Source of the DNA: Streptomyces ardesiacus
GTDB taxonomy: Bacteria > Actinomycetota > Actinomycetes > Streptomycetales > Streptomycetaceae
NCBI RefSeq assembly: GCF_003112575.1
Contig: NZ_BEWC01000006.1
Coordinates: 1 to 64,000, forward strand
Length of the DNA stretch: 64,000 nucleotides
Direction of reading: 5' to 3'
Made by a program: the position numbers and the translations under genes. The first letter of the stretch is position 1, and every line of letters starts with the position of its first letter. Shown in pieces: positions 9,043 to 18,200 of the stretch. The notes below the pieces were generated by a model. It ran no database searches, was not told where the DNA came from, and saw only the letters and a list, made by a program, of their open reading frames with translations.

Positions 9043-9048
9043 ACTGTA
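9043..9048 (-). promoter_or_regulatory. Candidate -10 box for a leaderless Nudix transcript
   Basis: TACAGT on the minus strand ends 7 bases before the GTG start, placing transcription initiation on or next to the start codon. No convincing -35 hexamer was found at standard spacing, so this remains tentative. Confidence 0.4.
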
Positions 9049-9082
9049 TCCGATCGCGGAGGGGGCGGCTCCGGCAGGCCGG

Positions 9083-9892
9083 TCAGCGGCGGCCGGCGAG
9101 CGACGCGGCGGAGACCGGGAAGTCGAAGTAGGTGTCCGGGTGGGCCTCGGGCTTGTACGTGAAGTGCCACCACTCCTCGGGCAGGTTCACCAGGCCGACG
9201 TCCTCCAGGGTGTTCTTGAGCAGCATCCGGTTGGCGTGCCGGTTGCCCTGGATGCGCGGGTCGAGCGTGTGCGAGCGGGTGTCGAAGCAGTCGTAGCCGG
9301 TGCCCATGTCGACGGAGTTGTCGGGGAAGCGCTCGTCCTGGGGTGCGAAGCACGACACCAGGGGCTGTCCGGGGTGGTACGGGCGGGTGGGCTTCGCGGG
9401 GAGACGTACGAGGGTGAGGTCCACGGTCGAGCCGCGGCTGTGGCCGGACTTCTCCGCGATGTAGCCGTCGGCGAACAGGCGGGTCTTGTCGACCTCCGGG
9501 TAGAACTCCGCCTTCATCCTCTGGTCGTCGAGGTCCTCGGCCCAGCGGACGAAGTGGTCGACGGCGCGCTGGGGCCGGTAGCAGTCGTACACCTTGAGGG
9601 AGTAGCCCTGGCGCAGCAGCCGGGTCTGGGCGCGGTGGAGGGCTTCGGCGGCGGGGCGGGTGAGGATGCACAGCGGCTGCGCGTAGCCGTCGACGCGCTC
9701 GCCGACGAAGTTGTGGACGGTGGCGTAGCGCATCTCCTCGATGATCGTCGGGTCGACGGCGCGCAGCGCCACGAAGTCCTCCGGGGCCCTCATTTCGGGC
9801 CGTGCCTGCGCGGTGGCGGGGACGGCCGTGACGGCGAGTACGGCGGCGAAGGCGGTGGCCAGACCGCGGAGGGTGGTGGAGAGTCGTGTCAT
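9083..9892 (-). CDS. Secreted D-alanyl-D-alanine dipeptidase (VanX/M15D family)
   Basis: Zinc peptidase predicted to cleave D-Ala-D-Ala outside the membrane, as in cell-wall turnover or recycling. The 269-residue product starts with a Sec signal peptide (MTRLSTTLRG followed by an Ala/Val-rich core and cleavage near TAQARP, about residue 32). The family zinc motifs are complete: SGHSRGSTVDL gives the His and Asp ligands (about residues 151-158) and EWWHF gives the catalytic Glu and third His ligand (about 240-243). YRPQRAVDHF holds the conserved Arg. Cytoplasmic VanX resistance enzymes lack a signal peptide, so this exported form is more likely a wall-maintenance enzyme than a vancomycin resistance gene, and no vanH or vanA is nearby. 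ATG 9892 follows GCAGGGGAC. Confidence 0.93.
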   Translation of the reverse strand: MTRLSTTLRGLATAFAAVLAVTAVPATAQARPEMRAPEDFVALRAVDPTIIEEMRYATVHNFVGERVDGYAQPLCILTRPAAEALHRAQTRLLRQGYSLKVYDCYRPQRAVDHFVRWAEDLDDQRMKAEFYPEVDKTRLFADGYIAEKSGHSRGSTVDLTLVRLPAKPTRPYHPGQPLVSCFAPQDERFPDNSVDMGTGYDCFDTRSHTLDPRIQGNRHANRMLLKNTLEDVGLVNLPEEWWHFTYKPEAHPDTYFDFPVSAASLAGRR

Positions 9893-9944
9893 GTCCCCTG
9901 CATCTATCAGGCCGGGGTTCGACGGGGGAAGGGGCCGGACGGGT

Positions 9945-10550
9945 TCAGGTCGTGACGGTCCGGCGGCGGTCCGCCGCCTGGGTCATCGCGTGCTGGACCA
10001 CGCCGATGAGGACCTCCTTGACGGACTCCCGGTCCCGCGCGTCGCACAGCACCAGAGGCACGTCCGCGTCGAGATCGAGCGCCTGGCGGACGGTGTCGGC
10101 CGGATAGCGCGCCGCTCCCTCGAAGCAGTTGACGCCGACCACGAACGGGATGGAGCGCCGCTCGAAGTAGTCGACGGCGGCGAAGCAGTCCTCCAGGCGC
10201 CGGGTGTCGGCCAGCACGACGGCCCCGAGCGCGCCCTCGGACAGCTCGTCCCACATGAACCAGAACCGCTCCTGGCCGGGCGTGCCGAAGAGGTACAGCA
10301 CCAGGTCCTCGCGCAGGGTGATCCGCCCGAAGTCCATGGCCACCGTGGTGGTGTGCTTGCCCTCCACGCCGCTGACGTCGTCGACGGGCCGCCCGGCCTC
10401 GGTGAGCAGTTCCTCGGTGCGCAGCGGCCTGATCTCGCTGACCGCGCCGACGAGGGTGGTCTTGCCCACGCCGAACCCGCCGGCCACGAGGATCTTCAAC
10501 GTGACGGGCTCGACCGGCGGCTTGCCGCGCTGGGAACGCCCGAAGATCAT
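9945..10550 (-). CDS. cvnD: Conservon Ras-like GTPase (CvnD family)
   Basis: Last gene of a four-gene conservon, a signalling unit common in Streptomyces. The 201-residue GTPase-like protein has a clear P-loop (GGFGVGKTT, residues 24-32), a switch I-like TTTVAMDFG and the G3 motif FGTPGQERF. The G4 base-specificity motif is not NKxD but VNCFEG, as is usual for this family, so GTP specificity cannot be assumed. Conservon proteins are known to assemble at the membrane in a way compared with eukaryotic G-protein-coupled receptor systems. The start is 46 bases after the DUF742 gene, on the same strand. Confidence 0.93.
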   Translation of the reverse strand: MIFGRSQRGKPPVEPVTLKILVAGGFGVGKTTLVGAVSEIRPLRTEELLTEAGRPVDDVSGVEGKHTTTVAMDFGRITLREDLVLYLFGTPGQERFWFMWDELSEGALGAVVLADTRRLEDCFAAVDYFERRSIPFVVGVNCFEGAARYPADTVRQALDLDADVPLVLCDARDRESVKEVLIGVVQHAMTQAADRRRTVTT

Positions 10551-10596
10551 CTGTCTCTTCTCCTCAACGTGCCGCCCGACGTGCGCGGGGTCCGGT

Positions 10597-10992
10597 TCAC
10601 AGTGCCCTCAGCCCGCTGATCACGTCGCGCAGGATGTTCTCGTCCGGCAGTTCGGCCGGGGGCACGGGGCGGTTCACGTGGACGAGTTCGCTGTCCACGA
10701 GGTCGCCGACCAGGACCCGCACGACCCCGACGGGGAGGTCGAGTCCGGCGGCGAGTTCGGCGACCGACTGCGGGCTCTCGCGGCACAGTCCGACGATGTC
10801 CACGTGCTCCGGGGAAAGGGTGACGTCCGCCTCCGGGTCGTCCGCGTGGGGTTCCGTGACGACCACCGCGATCAGGTCGAGGCGGTGCTGGCCCGCGCTG
10901 GTGGTGCGGCCGCGCGTCATGGCGTACGGGCGGACGACGGGGCCCGCCTCGTCGTCGAACCAGTGGTTTCTTCCCTGACCGTCTGCGCTCAT
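10597..10992 (-). CDS. cvnC: Conservon DUF742 protein (CvnC family)
   Basis: A 131-residue protein of the DUF742 family, found almost only in conservons and thought to act in the signalling complex, probably through a winged-helix fold. Typical features are the N-terminal VRPYAMTRGRT segment, the central helix-turn-helix-like SPQSVAELAAGLDLPVGVV, and the C-terminal PDENILRDVISGLRAL. No catalytic residues are expected. It lies 10 bases after the roadblock gene and before the GTPase gene, so one message is likely. Confidence 0.93.
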   Translation of the reverse strand: MSADGQGRNHWFDDEAGPVVRPYAMTRGRTTSAGQHRLDLIAVVVTEPHADDPEADVTLSPEHVDIVGLCRESPQSVAELAAGLDLPVGVVRVLVGDLVDSELVHVNRPVPPAELPDENILRDVISGLRAL

Positions 10993-11002
10993 GTCATCCC
11001 AC

Positions 11003-11437
11003 TTACCCGCCGGAGGGCAGATCGGTGCGCGGAGCGGTGCCCAGGTGCACGCCGACCCGCTTGACCAGCAGGGTCATCTCGTAGGCGACTTGGCCGACGT
11101 CGGAGTCGGCGTCGGACAGGACGGCCAGGCAACTCCCGTCGCCGGCGGCCGTGACGAAGAGGAAGGCCTCGTCCAGTTCGACGACCGTCTGCCGGACGGT
11201 GCCCGCCTCGAAGTGCCGGCCCACGCCCTTGGCGAGGCTGTGGAATCCGGACGCCACGGCGGCCAGGTGCTCGCTGTCCTCCCTGGTGAGGTCCTTGGAG
11301 ACGCCCGTCGCCAGCCCGTCGCCGGACAGGACGACGGCCTTGCGGATGCTCGCGACACGGTCCACCAGGTCGTCGAGGAGCCAGTTCAGCTCGCCGGACT
11401 CGGTGTCGGTGTGGCCGGTCGCCTTCGGTGCGGTCAT
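11003..11437 (-). CDS. cvnB: Conservon roadblock/LC7 protein (CvnB family)
   Basis: A 144-residue roadblock/LC7-domain protein expected to regulate the partner GTPase. The N-terminal ELNWLLDDLVDRVASIRKAV and the following LSGDGLATG are the family hallmarks. It also has a short unstructured N-terminal tail. Its ATG overlaps the 3' end of the sensor kinase gene by 4 bases, an arrangement that couples translation of the two. Confidence 0.94.
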   Translation of the reverse strand: MTAPKATGHTDTESGELNWLLDDLVDRVASIRKAVVLSGDGLATGVSKDLTREDSEHLAAVASGFHSLAKGVGRHFEAGTVRQTVVELDEAFLFVTAAGDGSCLAVLSDADSDVGQVAYEMTLLVKRVGVHLGTAPRTDLPSGG

Positions 11438-14217
11438 CGACCGTCCCCCTTAGTCGTTCCTCGTGGTGCTGATGGTGCGGATGGTGCTGTGCCGCCGGGT
11501 GGGTCGTCGGTCCCGGCGTTCTCCTCGCGGCCGCGCTGCCAGCCGCGCTGGAGCGAGGCCATGCGGCTGCGCACCTCGTCGGCGTCGCGGTCGGCGGGGC
11601 CCGAGCGGTCCTCGGCGGACGGTTCGGGGCTCTGCCGGAGCTGGGGGGCCAGGCTGGCCTGCCGTACGCGCCGGGGCAGCGGGCCGGTCCCGGCGTGCGC
11701 GGACGGCGTGTCCTCGGGCGCGCGGGGCTCGTCGTCGCGGCCGGCGGCGGGGCCCTCAGCCCGGTCCGCGGTCCGGTCCGCGGCACGGTCGCCGCGGCGG
11801 CGGGTGGGCAGGGCCGGGAGGTCGTCCGCCCGGGACCGGGGTGCGGCCGGGGAGTCAGTCCGGTCCGTGCCGGTCGCGGGCTGCTCGTCGGCGGAGTCCC
11901 GGGCGGGCCGTTCGGGGACCGGGCGCCCGTGCGAGCTGACCAGCTTGGGGGTACGGCGGCGCGGCAGCGCGACCGGCGCGTCGGCCCCGGGCCCGTCCTC
12001 GGCCGCGTCGTCGCCGTGCCGGGGCCCGGGGCGTCGCCGTCCGGGGCGGCGGGCCGCCTGGTCGTCGTCGGCCGCGGCCAGGGAGCGGCGGGGGCGGAAC
12101 AGGCCCCCGCGTTCGCCGTCCTGGTCGTCGAGCACCTCCGGCAGGTCGAGGGCGTCGAGGTCGACGGGCGCCTCCAGTTCGACCGGGCCGTCCAGCATCG
12201 CGGCCGGCCGCTCGGGGAGCCGGGCGGGCACGTGGGAGAGGGCGGAGCGGCGGCTGTCCTCCCGCTCCTTCTTCTGCGCGGGCTGGGGACGGTCGAGGCG
12301 GAAGCCGACGCCGTTGGTGTCCGGGGCGTCGTCGGTGAGCAGGGCGTCGGGCACGAAGACGACCGCGGTCGTGCCGCCGTACGGCGAGGGCTGCAGGGAC
12401 ACCCGGACGTTCTGGCGCTGGGCGAGCCGGCTGACGACGAACAGGCCGAGCCGGTCGGTGTCGGACAGCTCGAACTCGGGTGTCTCGGCCAGCCGGAGGT
12501 TGGCGTCGAGGAGGGCGTCGGCGGCCATGCCGAGTCCCCGGTCGTGGATCTCCAGGGTGAAGCCGTTGGCGACGCGCTCGCCCAGCACCTGGACCGCGGT
12601 GTGGGGCGGCGAGAACACCGTGGCGTTCTCCAGGAGTTCGGCCACCAGGTGGGTGAGGTCGGCGACCGCGGGTCCGGTGACGGCGACGCGCGGCAGCCTG
12701 CGGACCTCGATGCGTTCGTAGTCCTCGACCTCGGCGACGGCGGCCCGGACCACGTCCATGAGCTGGACGGGTTTGCGCCACTGCCGGGAGGGGGCGGCGC
12801 CCGAGAGGATGACCAGGCCCTCGGCGTGCCGGCGCATGCGGGTGGTCAGGTGGTCGAGGCGGAACAGGTCGGCGAGTTCCTCGGTGTCCTCGGTCCGGCG
12901 CTCCATGGTGTCGAGCAGGGTGAGCTGCTTGTGCAGGAGCACCTGGCTGCGGCGTGCGAGGTTGACGAAGACCTCGGAGACGCCGGCGCGGAGTTCGGCC
13001 TGTTTGACGGCGGCTTCCACGGCGGCCCGCTGAAGGGTGTTGAGGGCCTGGCCCACCTCACCCATCTCGTTCTTGTCGTACTCCAGCCGCGGCACCTCGG
13101 TCTCGACGTCGACCTCCTCGCCCGCCGACAGGCGGCGCATCACGCTGGGCAGGCGGACGCCGGAGGCTTCGTGGGCCTCCAGGCGCAGTTGCCTGAGGTC
13201 GCGGATGAGGGAGCGCCCGACGCGCACGGACAGGAAGAGGGAGTACAGCAGGGCGATCAGGCCGAGCGCCCCGGCGACGACGGCCTTGACGATGGTGCGG
13301 GTGGCGACCGGGTCGACGCGGTCCTGGTAGCGGTCGGCGGCGGTGTCGTCGAGTTCGCCGAGTTCCCGCAGGACGCTTCCGGCGGCGGTGTCCCAGCTCT
13401 TGGCGGTGACTCCGCGCGGGGTGCCGGTGTCGGAGGAGACGGCGGCCTGCTCGGCGACGCGGAGGGGGGCGGAGGAGGCGTTCTTCCAGAAGCGCTGGTA
13501 GCGGCCGCGTTCGGCGGCGGGCAGCAGCGGCAGGTTGATGTCGTACATCATGGTGCGCTGGGCCACGAGGTCGGAGACGTCCCGGATCTCGGTGCGGGTG
13601 AGCCGCCCGGTGACCAGGGCGGAGCCGAGGAGGGCGTCCTCGCGGGAGAGCAGTTCGCGGGCGCGGGAGAGGTTGACGAGCGCGCGGTACTGCTTGTCCA
13701 GGCCCACGTTGTCGACGACGGCGAGGTTGGCGAGCAGGTCGTGGCAGGGGTCGACCAGGCGGTTGTAGAGGCCGAGGGCCTGCGCGCGGTCGACGGTGCC
13801 GTCCTCGACGCTGCGGCGCAGGGAGCCGATGCCGTCGAAGGCGTCCAGCACGGCCGTGAGCCGTTCCTCCTCCGCCTGGCCGAGGGCTCCCCGCACGTCG
13901 CCGTCGGCGGCGTTGCGGCGGATCTCGGCGATGGCCTCGTCGGTGGCGGTGCGGCTGCGCTGCAGGGCGGCGAGGCCGTCGGAGGCGCGCGGGTCGGCGA
14001 GGTGGACGAGGGTCTGGCGGCGTTCCTGCTGGAGGACGCGGACGGTGTCCTCGACCGGGTAGCCGATCTTCTCGACGACGGTGGAGACGCTGAACAGCTG
14101 CGCGGCCTCACGTCCCGTCAGCACCGTGGCGAAGGCCCAGATCGCGGTCAGGGACACCAGCGGCACGAGGAGCAGCGCCACGATCTTCCGGCGGATCGAC
14201 TTCCCGCGAAAGCGCAT
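11434..14217 (-). CDS. cvnA: Conservon sensor histidine kinase (CvnA family) with NIT domain
   Basis: Membrane sensor, 927 residues. A first membrane segment (about 11-33) is followed by an extracytoplasmic region of about 270 residues resembling the nitrate/nitrite-sensing NIT domain, a second segment (about 309-328), HAMP-like linker, and a histidine-kinase ATPase domain with N-box HLVAELLENATVFSPP (about 520-535) and G-boxes HDRGLGM and LGLFVVSRLA. A typical H-box phosphoacceptor is not obvious, as in other CvnA proteins. The last 300 residues are Pro/Arg/Asp-rich and probably disordered. It begins the conservon; GGGGGAGG precedes the ATG. No response regulator lies nearby. Confidence 0.93.
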   Translation of the reverse strand: MRFRGKSIRRKIVALLLVPLVSLTAIWAFATVLTGREAAQLFSVSTVVEKIGYPVEDTVRVLQQERRQTLVHLADPRASDGLAALQRSRTATDEAIAEIRRNAADGDVRGALGQAEEERLTAVLDAFDGIGSLRRSVEDGTVDRAQALGLYNRLVDPCHDLLANLAVVDNVGLDKQYRALVNLSRARELLSREDALLGSALVTGRLTRTEIRDVSDLVAQRTMMYDINLPLLPAAERGRYQRFWKNASSAPLRVAEQAAVSSDTGTPRGVTAKSWDTAAGSVLRELGELDDTAADRYQDRVDPVATRTIVKAVVAGALGLIALLYSLFLSVRVGRSLIRDLRQLRLEAHEASGVRLPSVMRRLSAGEEVDVETEVPRLEYDKNEMGEVGQALNTLQRAAVEAAVKQAELRAGVSEVFVNLARRSQVLLHKQLTLLDTMERRTEDTEELADLFRLDHLTTRMRRHAEGLVILSGAAPSRQWRKPVQLMDVVRAAVAEVEDYERIEVRRLPRVAVTGPAVADLTHLVAELLENATVFSPPHTAVQVLGERVANGFTLEIHDRGLGMAADALLDANLRLAETPEFELSDTDRLGLFVVSRLAQRQNVRVSLQPSPYGGTTAVVFVPDALLTDDAPDTNGVGFRLDRPQPAQKKEREDSRRSALSHVPARLPERPAAMLDGPVELEAPVDLDALDLPEVLDDQDGERGGLFRPRRSLAAADDDQAARRPGRRRPGPRHGDDAAEDGPGADAPVALPRRRTPKLVSSHGRPVPERPARDSADEQPATGTDRTDSPAAPRSRADDLPALPTRRRGDRAADRTADRAEGPAAGRDDEPRAPEDTPSAHAGTGPLPRRVRQASLAPQLRQSPEPSAEDRSGPADRDADEVRSRMASLQRGWQRGREENAGTDDPPGGTAPSAPSAPRGTTKGDGR

Positions 14218-14636
14218 GGCCTCCCCCAGCTCGGCCCCCTGCGACGGGGGTACACATGTGCGTCAACAAACGGCGCGAGCCTACTACCGACCCACAGGTA
14301 ACTCGAAGGCCCATCCGGAGGCGGCACCTCCGTACCCGGGTCGGCGATGGTCAGTTGTCCGTCCTTTGCGGGAGATTGCGTCCTCCGGAGCGCCGGGTGG
14401 ACGAGCGGTCGTCGTTCCGAGGTGACGGGCGGAATGGCCGAAATTTTTCGACTGGGCGTGATTTCCGGGAATCTTGGGGACCCGTCGTTCGTCCTTCACT
14501 ACGGGAAATGGCGGCGGAATCGGCCACAGGAGCCGCATGCCGCCCCCGGGTGGCGTAAAGCGGCGCAAGCCGGGCAACCAGAGGGGAGCCGTGTTTCGGG
14601 ACACGGGCGAGCTGTCTGCCGGCGGTGGGGAGTGAC
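14218..14636. other. Intergenic region between divergent cvnA and a membrane protein gene
   Basis: This 419-base stretch must carry the promoters for both divergent genes. I see no RNA gene or strong palindrome. On the minus strand TAGGCT near 14280 could be a -10 box for cvnA, but no good -35 accompanies it. Small reading frames here do not show streptomycete codon bias and were not called. Confidence 0.4.
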
Positions 14637-15167
14637 ATGGCGATGGGTACGGCGGAGCGGCGCGGGGCGCCGGAGGACGGGGGGACCGGGGTGAGCGCAT
14701 CAGTGGCCGCCACGGCACCGGATCACGGCGTTCCGGTGGCCGGGCCGGACGCGGCGGCGGACGAACGGCGGCCGGGGTACCGGCCGTTGTGGCGCGAGGA
14801 GCCCGCGCGGCGCCGGCGGATGCCGGATCCGGTGCGGACGGCTGCGGTGCGGGCGGTGCTCGTGGTCGCCGTGACGCTGATACTGGCGATGGTGGCCTTC
14901 CTGTCCACGCTGGCGGAGTCCTGGCTGGCGTTCCCGATGGTGCTCGCCAGTGTCGCGGGCACGGTGGTGGCCACCTGGTGCGTCCTGGACGTGTGGGTGA
15001 CACGACAGGTGTGGAACCAGCGGCACGGAGTGGTGTCGGTGCCGAGCAGCACCGCGCGGGCCATGCGCCGTGAGCGCCGTCGGGCGCGGCGGCGGGCAAG
15101 GGCCGCCGAGACGGGCGGCGGGCGGATAGGCCGGCGGGGCGGCGCGGGACAGCTGTCGCATCCCTGA
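14637..15167 (+). CDS. Hypothetical two-segment membrane protein
   Basis: Unknown 176-residue protein. The first 65 residues are Pro/Arg/Ala-rich and probably cytoplasmic and disordered. Two adjacent hydrophobic segments follow (AVLVVAVTLILAMVAFL and a second ending in VVATWCVLDVWV), then a basic tail with repeated RRERRRARRRARA, which could contact lipid head groups or nucleic acid. No family is recognised. ATG 14637 is preceded by GGTGGGGAG. It is divergent from the conservon and convergent with the TPR gene; whether it serves the conservon is unknown. Confidence 0.75.
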   Translation: MAMGTAERRGAPEDGGTGVSASVAATAPDHGVPVAGPDAAADERRPGYRPLWREEPARRRRMPDPVRTAAVRAVLVVAVTLILAMVAFLSTLAESWLAFPMVLASVAGTVVATWCVLDVWVTRQVWNQRHGVVSVPSSTARAMRRERRRARRRARAAETGGGRIGRRGGAGQLSHP

Positions 15168-15195
15168 GCGGCCGGACGACGCTCGCCCGGCCGCT
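15167..15195. terminator. Hairpin between convergent genes
   Basis: AGCGGCCGG (15167-15175) pairs with CCGGCCGCT (15187-15195) around an 11-base loop. It starts at the stop of the membrane protein gene and lies 27 bases past the end of the TPR gene on the other strand, fitting a shared terminator. Confidence 0.55.
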
Positions 15196-15222
15196 CCCGC
15201 CCCGCCGTCGCTGACGGCTTGC

Positions 15223-18200
15223 TCACTCCTCGTCGCGCAGTCGGGCCGCCAGTGACGTCAGCGGCTCGGTCTCCTCGGTGTGCCCCAGGGCGGTCAGGCG
15301 GGAGACGGCCGCGTCGAGACGGGCGAGGGCGGGGGCGGGGCGTTCGAGGTAGACGCCCTCCATGGCCGCCGCGAAGCGGACGCACTCGGCCCACTCCCCG
15401 GCACGGTCGTTCTCCGGCCCCGGCTCGCCGACCAGGGCGAGGGCCTTCTCCAGTGCGGTCAGGGCGTCCTCGTAGGCGCCGGCGTAGGCGTTGACCCGTC
15501 CGTACTCGTAGGCCAGCGCGGAGTCCAGGGGGCGGCCGTGGGCCTCGTACCCGGCGGCGCGGGCCCCAGCGGCGACCCGGCCCGCGTCGGCGAGGAAGGC
15601 GAGCGCCTCGGCCAGGCCGTCGGAGCCCTGCTGCTGCGCGTGGAGACGGGCCAGTTCGCGCAGGCAGTTGCTGAGCGCCTCGTGGCGCGGGGCCCGGGCG
15701 TGCGCGGCCAGCGCCTGGTCGGCCGCCTCCCGGGCCCGGCCGAACTCACCGCCCTCGGCCAGGAGTACGGCCGTCTCCGCGGCGATCATGGCGTGGCTGC
15801 CCGGGTCGTCGTCCCAGCCTGCCGACTCGGCGGCCAGGGCGAGGAGCTCCGCGGTGGCCGCCTTGAGGTCCTCGCCCGTGTGCAGGGCACGGGCGCGGGT
15901 CAGGCGCAGTTGGGCGACCAGCCGGTCGTCCAGCTCTCCGGCGACGACGTCCGGTTCGGCCAGCAGGGAGTCGAGCAGGGCGATGCAGTCCTCGACGCGG
16001 CCGAGGTCGAGGCTGAGCGTGGCCGCGTTGCTGTAGGCGCAGTACGCGTCGAAGCGGTGGCCGCGCCGCAGGTTCAGCTCCGCCGAGCGGGACAGGTGCC
16101 GCAGCGCGTCGTCGGGACGGCCCAGGTGCATGCAGGCCTCGGCGAGGTCGCCGTGGAGGCGGGCGGTGTCGACGGCGTCGGCCGGCCAGTCGGCGGCCAG
16201 GCGCAGCGCCTCACTCAGGTCCGCGTGGGCTGCCTGCGCGTCCTTAAGGCCGAGCCGGAGCCGCGCGCGCAGTCCCAGTGCCCGGGGCAGGTGCCAGGCG
16301 GGACCGTGCTCCTTGAGCCGGTCCAGGAGCGCGTCGGTCTCGGCGAGCGCGGCGGGCAGGTCGCCGGAGATCGCGTGGGTGCTGGCCCGCAGCAGCAGGG
16401 CACCGGCGATCTGCCCAAGGACGTCGTGCCGGGTGGCGAAGGCGTGCAGGAGGCCGGCCTCGGCGAGGACCGGGGCGACGTGCTCGTCGTTCCCGGAGGC
16501 CTGCAGGCGCAGGCCCAGCGCGGTGGCCCTGAGCCGCAGCAGCCGGGCCTCCTGGTACGGGACCAGGCCGGGCGTCTCCTCGTGCAGGCGCACCATGGCG
16601 GCGTGTGCGGCGCTCAGCGCGGCGACCTTGGCCGGGGTGCCGTCGTCGGCACCCTCCGCCGGGGGTCGGGTCGGGTCACCGGCGGGGTCCTGCGCGCGGA
16701 CTCCGGCGGAATCCGGCGCGGCGGTCGTCGCCAAGGCGCCGGCGGAGTCCCGGGTTTCGGCCGCGGCACCGGCCGGGGACTCGGCAGCGCCCTCCGTGGC
16801 CGCCGCCTCCGTCGGTGGCGCGGCGGGCGCGGGTGCGTCAGCGCTCGGACCGGCGGGTGCCGCGGCCGTCTCAGGGGGCTCGGTGGCGGACCGCGCGGAC
16901 TCCTGGGCCGGGACCTCGGCGGTGGCGAGGAGGGCGTGGGCCCGGGCGAGGGCCGCGTGGGCCGGCGCTCCCGCGTCCTCGTACAGGCCCGCGGCCTCCT
17001 CGTACAGGGCGGCGGCCTCGGTGAACTCGTCCTTCTCGCCCAGCCGGCTCGCCTCGTCGGCCAGCAGGTCGGCGCGCAGCCGCTCGAGCGGCCCCACGGC
17101 GGGGTCGTCGGGGTGTGTGTAGTCGCGGGCGGCGAGACGGGTGCGCAGCTCCGCCCAGCAGGCCCGCGCGTCCGGGTGCCCCTGTTCCTCCAGTGCCCGT
17201 GCGCGGGCGACCAGCTCGGGCAGTGCCTCGGGGACCGCGGGCACCGTACGGGCGGCGGGGACGGCGACCGGCGCGGCCGGGGCCACGTCGTCGAGGCGGC
17301 GGGGGCGCAGGGTCAGTTCCAGCGTCTCCAGCAGCGGGGCGCGGCCGAGGCGGGCGCCGCGGCGCTCCCCGTGGGCCGTGGTGCCGTTGCGGGCGTCGAA
17401 GCGGGCGGCCAGGTCGTCGGCGCGGCCGTGCACCTCGGCACGCAGGCCGGTCACCGTCCAGGTGCGGCCCGGGTAGCCGGCGGCGGGCAGATCGCCGTGG
17501 CCGAGCTGCTCGACGCGCTGGAGGAGGACCTCGACGCCGTTGAGGAAGTCGAGGAGTTCCAGCGGCGAGTCGACCTCGTCGAACAGGTTCCGGTTCTCGG
17601 CGAGCAGTTCCAGACCGCGGGCCTCGTTGCCGGTCAGCGCGCAGAATTCCAGGTGCCGGCCGACCTCGCCGGACATCCCGGGGTTGCGGCGGCAGCCGCG
17701 GTAGCCGGCGAGGTGCAGCTCCCGGGCCCGGTCGGTGTGGCCGGAGCGCAGCAGGGGCAGCAGGGCGTGGGCGATGGAGCGGGCGGGTTCCTCCTGGCAC
17801 GACTCCTTGCCGGCCAGGACGGGCTCCCAGGTGCGCAGCGCCCGCTCGTCGTCACCGGACGCGAGGTGGTACAGGGCGCGTTCGCAGATCTCGCAGGCCT
17901 CGCAGTCGCTGAGCGGGGTGCGGGTGCGGCCCGCCCACAGCTCGTGGGCGAGGTCCGTGTCCTCGCCCACGTGGGCGGCGAGGCGGTAGGCCTGCCCGTA
18001 GTAGGGCTGGAGGCCGTGACCGGCCTTCTCGTACCTCTCGCGCATCTCGGTCAGCCACTGGCGCAGGCTGGTCAGGGGTATCTCCGGCACCGCGCGCAGG
18101 GCGGCGGCCACCCACTTGAACCGCCAGAACACCAGGTGGCGCAGGTTCTCGTCGAAGACGTCGGGCTGCTCGTCGAAGAGGGTGAGCAGCCGGGCGAAGG

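Noticed and set aside
9083..9892. Vancomycin resistance gene vanX
   Set aside because: The protein carries a signal peptide and lacks vanH/vanA neighbours; it is better described as an exported wall dipeptidase.
11695..14301. A long plus-strand frame opposite cvnA
   Set aside because: Low-complexity Gly/Val/Glu composition and no motif; the minus-strand sensor kinase explains the coding bias.
14251..14560. Small frames between cvnA and the membrane protein gene
   Set aside because: They overlap each other on both strands, lack ribosome sites and show no streptomycete codon bias.
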